A stretch of 64,000 bases of DNA from Odobenus rosmarus divergens (taxonomy: Eukaryota; Chordata; Mammalia; Carnivora; Odobenidae), in NCBI RefSeq assembly GCF_000321225.1, contig NW_004450286.1, positions 1,618,642-1,682,641 on the forward strand, written 5' to 3'. Under the pieces are notes generated by a model that saw nothing but the letters and a program-made list of their open reading frames with translations, was not told where the DNA came from and searched no databases. The position numbers were made by a program, and so were the translations under genes. Position 1 is the stretch's first letter. Each line of letters opens with the position of its first letter. Of the stretch, positions 53,426 through 63,755 are shown piece by piece.

Positions 53426-54127
53426 TACAGGAATGAAGGACTTTGCTCCCGCCTTCCTTCTCAGGCCTCCGGGCAGAGAAGGCTTCAGCTGACTTATCTT
53501 CCCATTCATTCATTACCACCCCCAGAACCCCACCTCTCCGCCAAATCCTTGTCAGCCACCGAGGCTGCTGGTCTGCGGTGGGAAGGAGTGCAGGGTGCTT
53601 ATGTAGGAAACCGTCTTTCTGCTCAGCCCCAGGACATCCTGAGCCCTCCTCTCCCTTGTGGGAGTGTGGGTGATTTACTGCTTCAGACGCTGGGACAGAG
53701 GGGCGGGAGTGCCGCGAGACAGGGCGAGGCCTGGCAGCCAGCCTGACCAAACATGCTAGTGTCAGCAGCCGCCTAGGCCCGTGAGGAGCCCCAACCCTAA
53801 AAGATGCATTAACTCCACGCGGAGAAAGATGGGCTGTTTTGTTTTTCTCTTTTAACAAGCAAGGTTTGTTCCAGGACTGTAAGCATATGTTGCCAGGCCT
53901 GGGCTGGCCCAGGCTGCACCTGCTAATTCTGTTCTCAAGACCCAAACACCCTCCAGTGTGTCTCCCACCCTCATGCTCCCCACCCCTGCTTCTGCCCCCC
54001 TTTCTCCACAAGCCCATCAGCTTCTGAAGTTTCAGGAAAGAAAGCCTGGATTGGAACTGACTTAGCAGGTGGACTGGTGACCACATAAAGGAAGAGGGTA
54101 GGTCAGAGGCCATGGGTCCAGAGTGGC

Positions 54128-54198
54128 CCTGGGCCCACTGTCCTCAGCCTTGGTGTGGGGTCACTGGAGGGAGCACAGCCTCGGGCCTGGGCCCACTG
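54128..54198. repeat. 13-bp direct repeats around copy 2
   Basis: CCTGGGCCCACTG at 54128-54140 and again at 54186-54198. The first overlaps the start of copy 2 (shared CCCACTG); the second lies 4 bases after its end. Confidence 0.95.
54134..54181 (+). repeat. 48-bp local duplication, copy 2 (likely insert)
   Basis: Identical to 52598-52645 over all 48 bases, same orientation, 1,536 bases downstream. It sits between 13-base direct repeats, so it looks like the inserted copy. Confidence 0.97.
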
Positions 54199-54539
54199 AG
54201 GTCCAGGTCACAAGGGGAAGCCAGCAGGGAGTGTCCCCCTCCTCCCCCTCACCCCGACTAGAAGCAACTAGAAGCCCGGTCCGGCAATGCCAGGGTAAAT
54301 CCATGTGGGAAGGAGGGCTTGCAGGTGAAGAGGGGACATTTTTAACGGGGCGTCCGTGTGTTAGAGGTGTTCTCTCAACTACGTCACTCCTGATAGGGAA
54401 GGACCTTCCCCTGTCTTCTGTGAATCATCTTGCAGGGGGCTGGGAACAGCACTGTGGTCAGTGGAGAATGAGTAAGGGATGAAGGAAAGATCAATGGAAG
54501 GACAGACTTAAGGACAGATAGAGGGTGAATGACGGAAAC

Positions 54540-55470
54540 TTCTGGTTCCAACATCATGGCAAACTAGACACCTGGCAAGGCCTCCTCGCTAAAGAACTCA
54601 ATCCTGGATAAATTACAACACACATTTTTAAACATGTTTCTGAGCTTGCAGAATGTTCGGGAAATGTCCATAAGAGGCAAAAACTCACAAGAAGCTGAAA
54701 CCCGAAGGTGATATTGACCTGAGGGTAAATACGTTTATTGGCAACACCAAAGAGAGCCACCTTCCAGTTGAGGGAGCTGAAACTGATACTCCTATGTTAT
54801 ATCCAGGGCCCTCAAAAGGGCCCACAGGGATTACTGGTCAGAAGTAGCCCTCCGGCTCCCAGCCAAGCACAAATTCTCTCTGGGGATGCATTCCCAATGT
54901 AAACCTTCATGAGACCCAAAGATTAAGTTTACCAAAATGTCAACTTACAATCAAAAATTACCAAACACCCAAGCATATGAGTGACCACAGCTTTAGCGAC
55001 GACTGCAAGGGTTAGAATCCTCAAGACAACTAAACAACAGTTTTCAGACATTGGCCAATAGGCAACTCAGGACTGAGAGAAAAGAAACAAACGAGATCAG
55101 ACCTTACCCCGATTTTCTGGATGGAAGGAATTTCTGGAATGCAGAGCCAGATAAGGGAACCCAAACAGTGGCCAGCAGTCTCACTGAGTTGAAGAAAAAG
55201 ACATAGGAGTCTGGGGAGGCCAAGGTGCCTAGAATTTGCAGGACAGAATACCAGAGGAGAGGGAGTTATGCAGAGAAAGGGCTTCTAAAATCTGCTTGGA
55301 GTCCCCTTGAATCTTCAGCTGACGTCCAATCTGTGCAGCATGAAGTAAACACTCAAAGGTGAGCAAAGAACAATATCTGAGAGAACAATTACCAGGGAGC
55401 TACAAGCTGAAAAATTCCCAGAGCCCACACAGGGCTCAGAATCACTGGAGTTATTTGTTTTTCATACCGC
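54540..55470 (+). mobile_element. Possible L1M 5' region
   Basis: ACATCATGGCAAACTAGACA, CTGGATAAATTACAACACAC, AACTCACAAGAAGCTGAAAC and later AGGGAGCTACAAGCTGAAAA have the feel of an old L1 5' UTR/ORF1 segment and run into L1 sequence. I cannot confirm the family by eye. Confidence 0.4.
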
Positions 55471-55588
55471 TACCCAATTGTTCTAGCATCTTCTGTTGAA
55501 AAAGATGTCTCCAAACATTATTGCTGTTCCAGGTCCTAGCCACTGCGGTAAGAAGACATGAAAGCATCCACACTGGAAAAGAAGTACA

Positions 55589-55777
55589 GGGGCACCTGGG
55601 GTGGCTCAGTTGGTTAAGCACCCAGCTCTTGATTTCGGTTCAAGTCATGATCCCATGGTCGTGAGATCGAGGCCCGCATCAGGCTCCGTGCTCAGCAGGG
55701 AACCTGCTTGTCCCCCTCTGCCCCTCCTCCTGCTCACGCTGTCTCTCTCTCTTAAATATATAAATAAATCTTTTTTT
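55589..55777 (+). mobile_element. Can-SINE
   Basis: GGGGCACCTGGGGTGGCTCA (one extra G in the A box), GTGAGATCGAGGCCCGCATC, a CT-rich part and AAATAAATC. Short target repeats: AAAAGAAGTACA before and AAAAAGTACA after, sitting inside L1. Confidence 0.95.
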
Positions 55778-56786
55778 AAAAAGTACACTGTCTTTATTTT
55801 TAAGCAATGTAATTGTATAAAAAGAAAATCTTATGAAATCTATAAAGAGGTTACTAGAATGATAGGTGAGGTAAGCAAGGTTACAGAATATAAGCCAATA
55901 TATAAAAATCAATTATATTTCTATATACTAACAATGAACAACTAGAAATTGAAATGGAAAAATACCTCTTACAATAGTATCCCAAAATGCTTAGAAATAC
56001 ATTTCATGAAATATGTCCAAGACTTGTATGCTAAAAACTACCAAAGAGTGAATACATCAAGCCATTAGGTCAGAAGACTCAATATTGTAAATACGTCAAT
56101 TATCGCCAATTGATCTACAAATTTTATGCATATCTAATAAAAATCCCCAAAAGCTTTTTTTTGGTAGAAATTAACAAGCTGATTCTAAAATTTACATGGA
56201 AATGCAAACAACCTAGGATAGCCAAAACAATATTGAAACGAAAAGCAAAGTTAGAAATGTACACTGTTATCCAGACTTATTATTAAGCTACAGTAATCAA
56301 ACCATGTAATATCGGCTCAAGGATAGAAAAAAATAGATAAGCGGTACAGAATGGAGATTGCAGAAGTAAATCCATATATATATGGCAGTACATTGATTTG
56401 ACAAAGATACTAAGGTATGTAATTCTCCTCTAAAACCTTCAGAGGCATCATGGCCTTTTCAACAATGGTTGTAGAACTAGATAGCCATATTAAAAAAAAA
56501 AAAAATTCAACCTCTACTTCAAACCATATACAAATACTCAAAATGGGCAAAGACCAGAACATAAAAACTAAAACTTCTACACAAATATATAGGATACAGT
56601 CCTTGTGACTTTGAAGTAGGACACAAAAAGCCTGACCCATAAAAGAAAAAAATTCATAATTTGAACTTAATTAAAATTGAAATTTTCTACTTTTGGAAAG
56701 ACACCACTGAGAAAAATGAAAAGTCAAGCCACAGACTGGGAGAAAATATTTACAATACATATATCTGACAAAGAATTTGCGTCCAG

Positions 56787-56980
56787 GGGTGCCTAGGTGG
56801 CTCAGTCGGTTAAGCGTCTGCCTTGGGCTCAGGTCATGATCCCAGGGTCCTGGGATCGAGCCCCGCATCGGGCTCCCTGCTCCGCGGGAAGCCTGCTTCT
56901 CCCTCTCCTACTCCCTCTGCTTGTGTTCCCTCTCTCGCTGTGTCTCTCTCTGTCAAATAAAAAATCTTTAAAAAAAAAAA
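56787..56980 (+). mobile_element. Can-SINE
   Basis: GGGTGCCTAGGTGGCTCAGT, GGGATCGAGCCCCGCATCGG, a CT-rich middle and CAAATAAAAAATC plus poly-A. Target-site duplications AAAGAATTTGCGTCCAG (56770-56786) and AAAGAATTTGCATCCAG (56981-56997), 16 of 17 identical. Confidence 0.97.
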
Positions 56981-57282
56981 AAAGAATTTGCATCCAGAAT
57001 ATATATATATAAAGAACTATCAAAACTCATAAGAAGACAAGCAACCCAACAAAATATGTGCAAAAAAGTTGAGCTGTCATGATCTGCATGTGAACGTTAA
57101 GGGCATCTTTATTCATAATAATTGCAAGCTAGAAACAGCTCAGATGTCCACAGCAAGAGGATGGATAAACAAATTGTGGTATATCCATACTATGGGAAGG
57201 ATCTGATGGAAACAGTAGTGCATCAGTAAGAAGAGCAAAATACTTACACATGCAGTGGCATGAATGAGTTTCTGATTGTTAT

Positions 57283-57755
57283 GCTGAGAGCTGTGGGTTG
57301 AATTGTTCCTCCAGAAAGATGTGTCAGAGCCCTAACGTTACCCTGGGACCTGTGAGTGTGACCTCATTTGGAAATGGGGTCTTTGTAGATGTAATCCAGT
57401 TACGATGAGGTCATACTGGAATAAGGTGGGCCCTAAATCCAATATGATTGGTGTCCTCATAAGCAGAGAAGAGATGCAGAAAGATGCAAAGACAAGAGGA
57501 CAAAGGTCTTACGAAGATGGAGGCAGCAGTTACAGTTGCCATAAACCAAGGAGCTCCAAAAACCGTCAGCAACCACTGGTACCAGGAGAGAGACCGGGAA
57601 CAGGTTCTCCCTCAGAGCCTCGGAAGGGACCCAACCCTGCCCACATCTTCATTTCAGACTTCTGGCCTCCTGACCTGTGAGAATATAAATTTCTGGTACT
57701 TTAAGCCACCCAGTCTGTAGTGCTTTGTAAGGCGGCCCTTAGGAAACTGATAGTG
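57283..57755 (+). mobile_element. MLT1-type LTR nested in L1
   Basis: GTGGGTTGAATTGTTCCTCC, GACCTCATTTGGAAATGGGG, GAATAAGGTGGGCCCTAAAT, GAACAGGTTCTCCCTCAGAG, ATATAAATTTCTGGTACTTT, AAGCCACCCAGTCTGTAGTG and an end near GGAAACTGATAG. L1 sequence resumes at once on the other side, so the LTR entered the L1. Confidence 0.88.
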
Positions 57756-58050
57756 CGCAGAAGAAGAGAGATACAGAATACATACTGTACCAGTCCTGTC
57801 TTTACGAAACACTAGAAAAGACTAATCAATAGTGACAAAAGGTAGGTCAGTGGTTGTCGGGGCATGGAATGGGGGTGTGTTGGAAAAAACCATAAAGGAG
57901 CCTTTTGGAGGGACTCTATCTTGACTGTGGTGGGGTTACATGGGTGTATAAAGATTTGTTAACACTCAACAAATGGTACCCCTAAGATGGGTGATGACTT
58001 TGCAAATAAATCAGATCGAACTTTTGGAAACAAAAAAAGTATGTGTATTG

Positions 58051-58484
58051 TCCAAATTCAAAACTCAACGTATATACCCTGTTGTGCTGGGAATTGGTAT
58101 GAATGCACACTTATTTTAAGATAGATGATAGATATGTGTATATACATGGGTTAATATACACACATACATTCCTAGCTCTGTCCACTGAAAGGATCTAGAA
58201 GCAGTGACACCCAGTAGCAATAAGCACACTTTGTGCTCAGACCTTGGTTCCTAAATACCATTGTCCAATGACAGGAACCAGTCTCCTTGGTTAAATGACT
58301 AATTCTATGACTGGGGCAGAGTAAATATAAGATGAGCCTAAAGCATCTTGTGGTGCCAAGAAATAAGGAGGTGTTTTTTTTTTTTAAAAAGTCAAAAGGC
58401 AGAAGAGCCAAACTGAAGGAATTTCCAATGGCCGGAGCTGCAACAATTTGACCAACAAAACAAATCCCCATGAAGCTATTGTGA
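58051..58484. other. AT-rich unique stretch
   Basis: GATA/TATACACA-like simple sequence at 58115-58170. The rest is not recognised. Confidence 0.4.
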
Positions 58485-59080
58485 TATAAATAAGTGACTT
58501 AATAAACGAATGGTGGAAAAGAGAAAACTCTTTCCTATAGAAGAATTCTAATTAATAAACGGGGGAGGACTAAGGGAAAAAGGAAACCACTATTAGAACA
58601 TCACAATAATATTTCACAGGCAAAATCTGCTGATGGAGTAAAAATGAGTGGGCAAAACGACAGGAAGAAACAAAATATTTGTGCAGCTGCAAAGCAGCGC
58701 CCCCAAAATACTTATTAATTAATTACTATGGTGCTTCTAACACATGTCCACAAACTCTTTGATCCTCCTCTCTCTGGAAGGTTAGCTTAATTCCCCTCTC
58801 GGTGAGTGTGAGCTGGATTTAAGCCTTACTTAGGGAAAGGGAAAACCGTAGCATTGATAGAAACCTAGCCACCACTGCCTTAACCACGTTAATCAAAGTC
58901 GACATCACCAATGATAAGATAAATTGATATCACATACCCTCTGGGGCGGTGCTATAAGAAGGGCATGTTCCCCTGGTGAAATTCTTCCCCACATCCGTAG
59001 CCCGTCTAATCATGAAAACACACCAGACAAATCCAAATTGAGGGGCATTTTACAAAATGCCCGACCAGGCTTTAAGAAAG
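58485..59080 (+). mobile_element. Possible old L1/HAL1-type 3' region
   Basis: ACAAACTCTTTGATCCTCCT, GTGAGTGTGAGCTGGATTTA, ACACACCAGACAAATCCAAA and TTGAGGGGCATTTTACAAAA recur in old mammalian L1-type 3' ends as I remember them. Family uncertain. Confidence 0.45.
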
Positions 59081-59261
59081 CTGCTCTTTCTTCTCCCTAG
59101 CTACAGTACCCCACGGCTTATATCCTACATTGTATCTCAAATTGTCCTTTCATCTGTCATTTTCCAAACTTTCAGATTCTTAGACTGTTTTCCCCAATAT
59201 ATTTTGCCTGGTGATCATGTTTTAATCGCATTACCTTTTCCTGTTTTATTATCTAATTAGT

Positions 59262-59442
59262 ATTTTTTTTTATTTGAGAGAGAGAATGAGATAGAGAGAG
59301 TACATGAGAGGGGGGAGGGTCAGAGGGAGAAGCAGGCTCCCCTCTGAGCAGGGAGCCCGAGGCAGGACTCAATCCCAGGACTCCAGGATCATGACCTGAG
59401 CCGAAGGCAGTCGCTTAACCGACTGAGCCACCCAGGCGCCCC
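59262..59442 (-). mobile_element. Can-SINE, antisense
   Basis: TATTTGAGAGAGAGAATGAG, GACTCAATCCCAGGACTCC and GACTGAGCCACCCAGGCGCC. Approximate target repeats CTAATTAGTATTTTT before and CTAACTATTTTT after. Confidence 0.94.
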
Positions 59443-60324
59443 TAACTATTTTTAAATGTAGCTCTAGGTCCACACCTTTCACACCACTGGAGGATGTATA
59501 ATCTTGCAGGTGCCATGTACTAAAAATCTCATTTTGATTTGCACTGTTCAATGGACTGAATTGTGCCTCCCCTCCTGCCCCGATTTATAGGTTGTTTGGG
59601 ATCAGTTTTGCTTTTTTCTTTTACTTTTCTCACATCTCTTTCGTAATGAGCGTATCACACTTAAAAAGAGATTGCAACCAGGTAGGTCCCAGATGGTGCA
59701 CTGAGGCATCTGGGTGCAACAACGGATCCACAAAGACCCTGCAGGGATATTTTAAGTTTTGAGGGAAACACAGTGACATCTGTCGGGTGCTCTGCAAACT
59801 ACTAGCTCTCGTAGTCCAGTTTCAACATGAGATCATGCAACATTCCTTTCAACAATGTCATAACTTTATGAAACCCGGTTTTTGATGGCTGTTGTGATAA
59901 AAAGCAAATACCATACGAAAATCATTGTGGTACAGGAAGTGAGGTGATGGTGTCCGACACAGTTCCAAGGTCTGAGAGTCATGCGATGCCCAACACATAT
60001 CCCATTAGTAAATAGCTGTGGTTAAGAATGAACTATAAATGGTTTTTCCTTTCTTCTTTCAATTTCATGTATTTTTTTGATGACTACATAATATGCTTTG
60101 AGTTATTTAGACCAACCACTTAATCCAAGGGCTTTTGGGTATTTCTTTTGGCCTAGAGAACCGTAAAAACATCACTGACACTAAATGGGCTATGAACAGA
60201 GAAAGTTTGGGGACTTCTGTTCTAGGGCATCTGCTTCTAGTTTTTTGGTATATAAAAAGAAATGTGTATATCTTCCTCCTACTTGAGCTCGTATGGATAT
60301 ACAGATTTATAATGAGTACTAGCA
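59443..60324. other. Unassigned stretch, possible hAT relic
   Basis: A TGGACTGAATTGTGCCTCCC piece at 59552-59571 resembles an MLT1 LTR start. Further on, GAAAGTTTGGGGACTTCTGT (60201-60220) resembles a hAT-Charlie terminus. The 600 bases between are unrecognised. Confidence 0.35.
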
Positions 60325-60385
60325 TCCTTCATTTTATAGTTGAAGAAGCTGAGCTCCAAAGGGAAGTAGTCACACAGTAACCAGA
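60325..60385 (-). repeat. MIR fragment, antisense
   Basis: CATTTTATAGTTGAAGAAGC, TGAGCTCCAAAGGGAAGTAG and TCACACAGTAACCAGACC. Confidence 0.65.
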
Positions 60386-61174
60386 CCCCGTTTTGTCACA
60401 CCCCGATGTTTCCTTCTCTGAGACTCCACGATGGTAGACCCCTAGGGTTCCATAAGTACCAGCCTCACCAACCAACATTTGCAGAGCCTTAAGATAACTC
60501 TGCCTTACTCTAAGCACGGCATGGTCCCTGATTCACTGATAAATAAGAAATGTCCCAGTCTTACCTCATTACCACTTTACTGAATCCTAAAAATTCATCT
60601 ACCCTTTGACATAGAATTTTCGTAAATAGTAGATGACTCTGGAAAAGGAAAAAAACCATTGAGCTGTTATCAATCATTGGTACCTGCACGTGACGGAGCT
60701 TATCAGAGCCTTTCCTGAAAGAAGGTTGGATAAGAAAAAACAAAATGAGATCTCTGAGAGAAGTGGGGAAGGAGGGTATCTCAAATGGGGTTCGGTAGAA
60801 ACAGACTGATTCAGAGAGCTGTGTGCAGAAAGTATGTAAAGGAATGCTTGAGGGAGCTACAAGGAACCAAGGAAGGCAGGCCTGGGAAGGGAGGGGCTGA
60901 CCTGCCATGCGCTTGTAATCCAGGCCTCAGCCATCCCACAAGGGCACTCGAGAGCTGAGATGGCCCTTCAGAGTTGTCTCCGATTGAGGCAAGAGGGCCA
61001 GCTCTGCATACCCCAGCACTAGCCAGTCACTGTCTGTGAGTTGCCACTGGACGGAGGTACCTAGAGCAAGGCAGTTCCCTGCAGATCGGGCACGGCGTCA
61101 CAGTGAGGGGTGCACCTGTGAGCCATCAGCAGCCAAGAGTGCCAGCAGCAAAAGTTTGTTAAAGCTGTGCCGAG
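60386..61174. other. Unique stretch
   Basis: No gene or named repeat recognised. Confidence 0.4.
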
Positions 61175-61540
61175 GGCCCTGAAGGAGAATTCTAAACAGC
61201 TTGAGTGTGATAAAGGGGAAGAGCAAGTCCCCTAACCTCAACTGGAAAGGTGGGGGGGCAGGTAGGGAGTGCAGAGCTTCAGGGAAGACTCCCCGGAAGA
61301 GTGACATTTAGACTGAGGCCTCTGGTTTGTGGAGAGGTAAAGAGCTGGGGAAAGCAATAATGGACAGCATGTGCAAAGGTCCAGAGGCAGAAGGAGCAGC
61401 CTTTAGCGGAGCTTGGGGCGGGAGGGACCACCACAGTTTGAGGCTGGCGTACAGAATGGGTCAAACAGGGCAAGGGTGTGGGGAGAATTGGGGACCTTCT
61501 CCTCAGTGGAAGCTACTGACCAGGGAGGTAAGTAACATGA
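61175..61540. repeat. Unassigned ancient interspersed repeat
   Basis: CTTCAGGGAAGACTCCCCGG, AAGAGTGACATTTAGACTGA, GGCCTC, CAGCATGTGCAAAGGTCCAG and AGGCAGAAGGAGCAG follow a widespread mammalian repeat phrase whose name I cannot give. Confidence 0.5.
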
Positions 61541-62354
61541 TCAGATTTCTCATTTCCTTTCTGGGATCCTTTCCTTCCCCTCAGGCTGCCGTTTGATGAT
61601 CAGCTTAACCAATTTCACCTGGATGTACACGTGGTTTGCCCTAAGCCTCCCTGGGCCAGGGTCTCTATGGCAGCCAGGTTATCTCCTGGAACCGCCGAGA
61701 CCCGGGATGTCCCACACACGTCGAGGATCCTCACAGAAGAGAACAGGGACAGGGAAAAAAATCATAGTCCTCAACCTCCTCCCAATGCTCCTTCCTGCCC
61801 AGAGCAGACAGAGCTGCCCCCTCTCCAAAGAGCCTTGTGGGGGAAGTGGGGAGGGAAGTGAATAATCCCTTTGCCAAGCTCCCCCAGAAAACAGGGTGGA
61901 ACGAATTAGCAGAGCTCAAAGGTCCCATCTGGGAAACCACTCAGGGTTTCCAGGATCTGACCCCACGGCAACTCTGAGGGCACCGGAGCAATCAAGGAAA
62001 CACTGGCGGCCAGTCCTCCATCCCATGTCTGTCCACCTCCGTGGGAACTTCTCCCGGAAGCCTGGGTGGGGGCCCGGAAGTGGATCCGCACACACCCGGC
62101 CTCCAGAACCGCAGAGGTGGCTGGTCACCCTGCGTAAAACAATAGCATCACCCAATCCCATCAGTATTTTTTAAAAACACTCCAAACAGTTCAATTCAAC
62201 CTACAAATTGCTTTGACTGCTTTGCTTTCTGGCTCATTAGGATGAGACCATGGAATCAGTCTCTTTGCCCAAGGCAACCATTTAAATCAGCTGACGCATG
62301 GTCTAGTCCTCCAAACACAATCAGCCGAGCCAGGGTGGTCCAGTGAGTGACACT
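61541..62354. other. Unique stretch
   Basis: Nothing recognised. Confidence 0.4.
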
Positions 62355-62560
62355 GACTTAGTTAGCCCTTCTTATGCGCCAGGTGTCCTTCTCTGAGCTT
62401 AACAGACATTCGCCCATTTGATCCTCGCAACAGCACTGTGAGGCAGGTAATGTTACTGTCCCCATAGCACAGATGGGGAAAATGAGGCACAGAGAGGTTA
62501 ACCAACATTCCTGGGACCACAGTTGGTAAGTGGCAGACCTGGGATTTAAATGAGAGTGTG
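62355..62560 (-). repeat. MIR, antisense, near full length
   Basis: GCGCCAGGTGTCCTTCTCTG, TCCTCGCAACAGCACTGTGA, GATGGGGAAAATGAGGCACA, GAGAGGTTAACCAACATTCC and AGTTGGTAAGTGGCAGACCT. Confidence 0.92.
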
Positions 62561-62577
62561 GTTCACGGTTTTTGTGT

Positions 62578-62773
62578 TTTCTTTTTAAGATTGTATTTAT
62601 TTATTTGACAGAGAGAGAGTGAGAGAGCACAAGCAGGGGCAGCACCAGAGGGAGTGGGAGGAACAGACTCCCCGCTGAGCAGGGAGCCCGATGCAGGGCT
62701 CGATCCCACGACCTTGGGATCATAACCTGAGCCAAAGGCCGACGCTTCACCAACTGAGCCACCCAGGCGCCCC
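62578..62773 (-). mobile_element. Can-SINE, antisense
   Basis: TTTAAGATTGTATTTATTTA, GGCTCGATCCCACGACC and CAACTGAGCCACCCAGGCGC. Approximate target repeats TGGTTCACGGTTTTT before and TGACTCATGGTTTTT after. Confidence 0.95.
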
Positions 62774-63035
62774 TGACTCATGGTTTTTAAACCAGGGCCC
62801 AGAGGCACCCAGGGACTCAGTGGAATCCCCTTAGGGCAACAGGGTGGTGGCCTCCAGCCCCTTCAATCAGGGCAGAGGATCTGTGTCATTGGTTTTCTCT
62901 GCAGCATAAAGATTTTTGGAATATAAGTTTCCTAGGCTTCAAACAACCTTGTAAATCATTGGTGAGAGAGTTTTGTCTGAAGAGGCGGGCGAACTGCCCT
63001 CTCTTCTCTGAAATGCTGGTTTAAAGATCTGAATT
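62774..63035. other. Unique stretch
   Basis: Nothing recognised. Confidence 0.4.
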
Positions 63036-63050
63036 AGAACCCAGGAATCA

Positions 63051-63165
63051 GGGACCCCTGGCTGGCTCAGTTGGAGGAGCATGTGACTCTTGATCTCAGG
63101 GTCCTGAGTTCAAGCCCCATATTGGGCATGGAGCCTACTCAAAATAAATTAAAAAAAAAAAAAAA
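63051..63165 (+). mobile_element. Can-SINE, short subtype
   Basis: GGGACCCCTGGCTGGCTCAG, TGACTCTTGATCTCAGGGTC, GTTCAAGCCCCATATTGGG, then AAAATAAATT and poly-A; no CT-rich middle. Target-site duplications AGAACCCAGGAATCA (63036-63050) and AGAACCCAAGAATCA (63166-63180), 14 of 15 identical. Confidence 0.94.
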
Positions 63166-63180
63166 AGAACCCAAGAATCA

Positions 63181-63547
63181 GTATTGAATAAATGCATCAG
63201 ATGATTCTCATCTTCCAGCCAATTTGGGGAAGAAGGAGGGACGTGTCTTTGGGTTCCACCTTCCTGTCCTCAGGGGGGCCTAGGTCAAGCCCCACACCTC
63301 AGTTCCTCGCACGCCCTGCCTCCCTCCTAGAGGTACCGTGAGCTATAGAAGGTAAGGGACTGTCACCACATCGATGATGTGCTCCTTCCCAGCTGTGGGG
63401 TAAGGACTGCTCCTAAGCTTGTAATGAGGCAAAGCAAGAAGCTGGATGGGGAGGGAGACTCTGGGGTTGGGTTTCTGGAGAAAGGACACACCCCCAGCCC
63501 CCGATGGGGCAGTCCAGGGAGGGGAAGGGAACCCACTAAGAGGGAGG
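63181..63547. other. Unique stretch
   Basis: Nothing recognised. Confidence 0.4.
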
Positions 63548-63755
63548 TCAGGGCTTGGGAATCAGATAGACACGGGTCTGCCTCTGACCCCTCCACATGC
63601 AATTCTGTCACCTTGGGCAAATTGCCCCTGTACCTCTGTGGCTTAGTTCCTCATCTATAAGCTGGGAGAACCACAGCGTGTGCGTGGAGCTAGTTGTGAG
63701 GATCACAAATGTTGCCTAGGACCTGTCGGTAAGACTCAGTGCCGCAGGTACCACG
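63548..63755 (+). repeat. MIR, near full length
   Basis: GCTTGGGAATCAGATAGACA, CTGTCACCTTGGGCAAATTG, TTAGTTCCTCATCTATAAGC and AGCTAGTTGTGAGGATCACA. Confidence 0.9.

Larger units (their letters stand above)
53426..54539. other. Unique stretch containing duplication copy 2
   Basis: No gene recognised. Holds the second copy of the 48-base duplication and its flanking 13-base repeats. Confidence 0.4.
55530..58050 (+). mobile_element. L1M ORF2-3' UTR, interrupted three times
   Basis: From GTCCTAGCCACTGCGGTAAG and GCATCCACACTGGAAAAGAA, through ATTATATTTCTATATACTAA, AACAAATTGTGGTATATCCA, and after the MLT1 insert on to ATACATACTGTACCAGTCC, TGTATAAAGATTTGTTAACA and a 3' end near 58050. It is broken by Can-SINEs at 55589 and 56787 and by an MLT1-type LTR at 57283. 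The host reading frame is thoroughly decayed. Confidence 0.9.

Noticed and set aside
6568..63165. tRNA genes at the Can-SINE A and B boxes
   Set aside because: The boxes belong to tRNA-derived SINE heads followed by CT-rich and A-rich tails. No cloverleaf with an acceptor stem and anticodon loop is complete.
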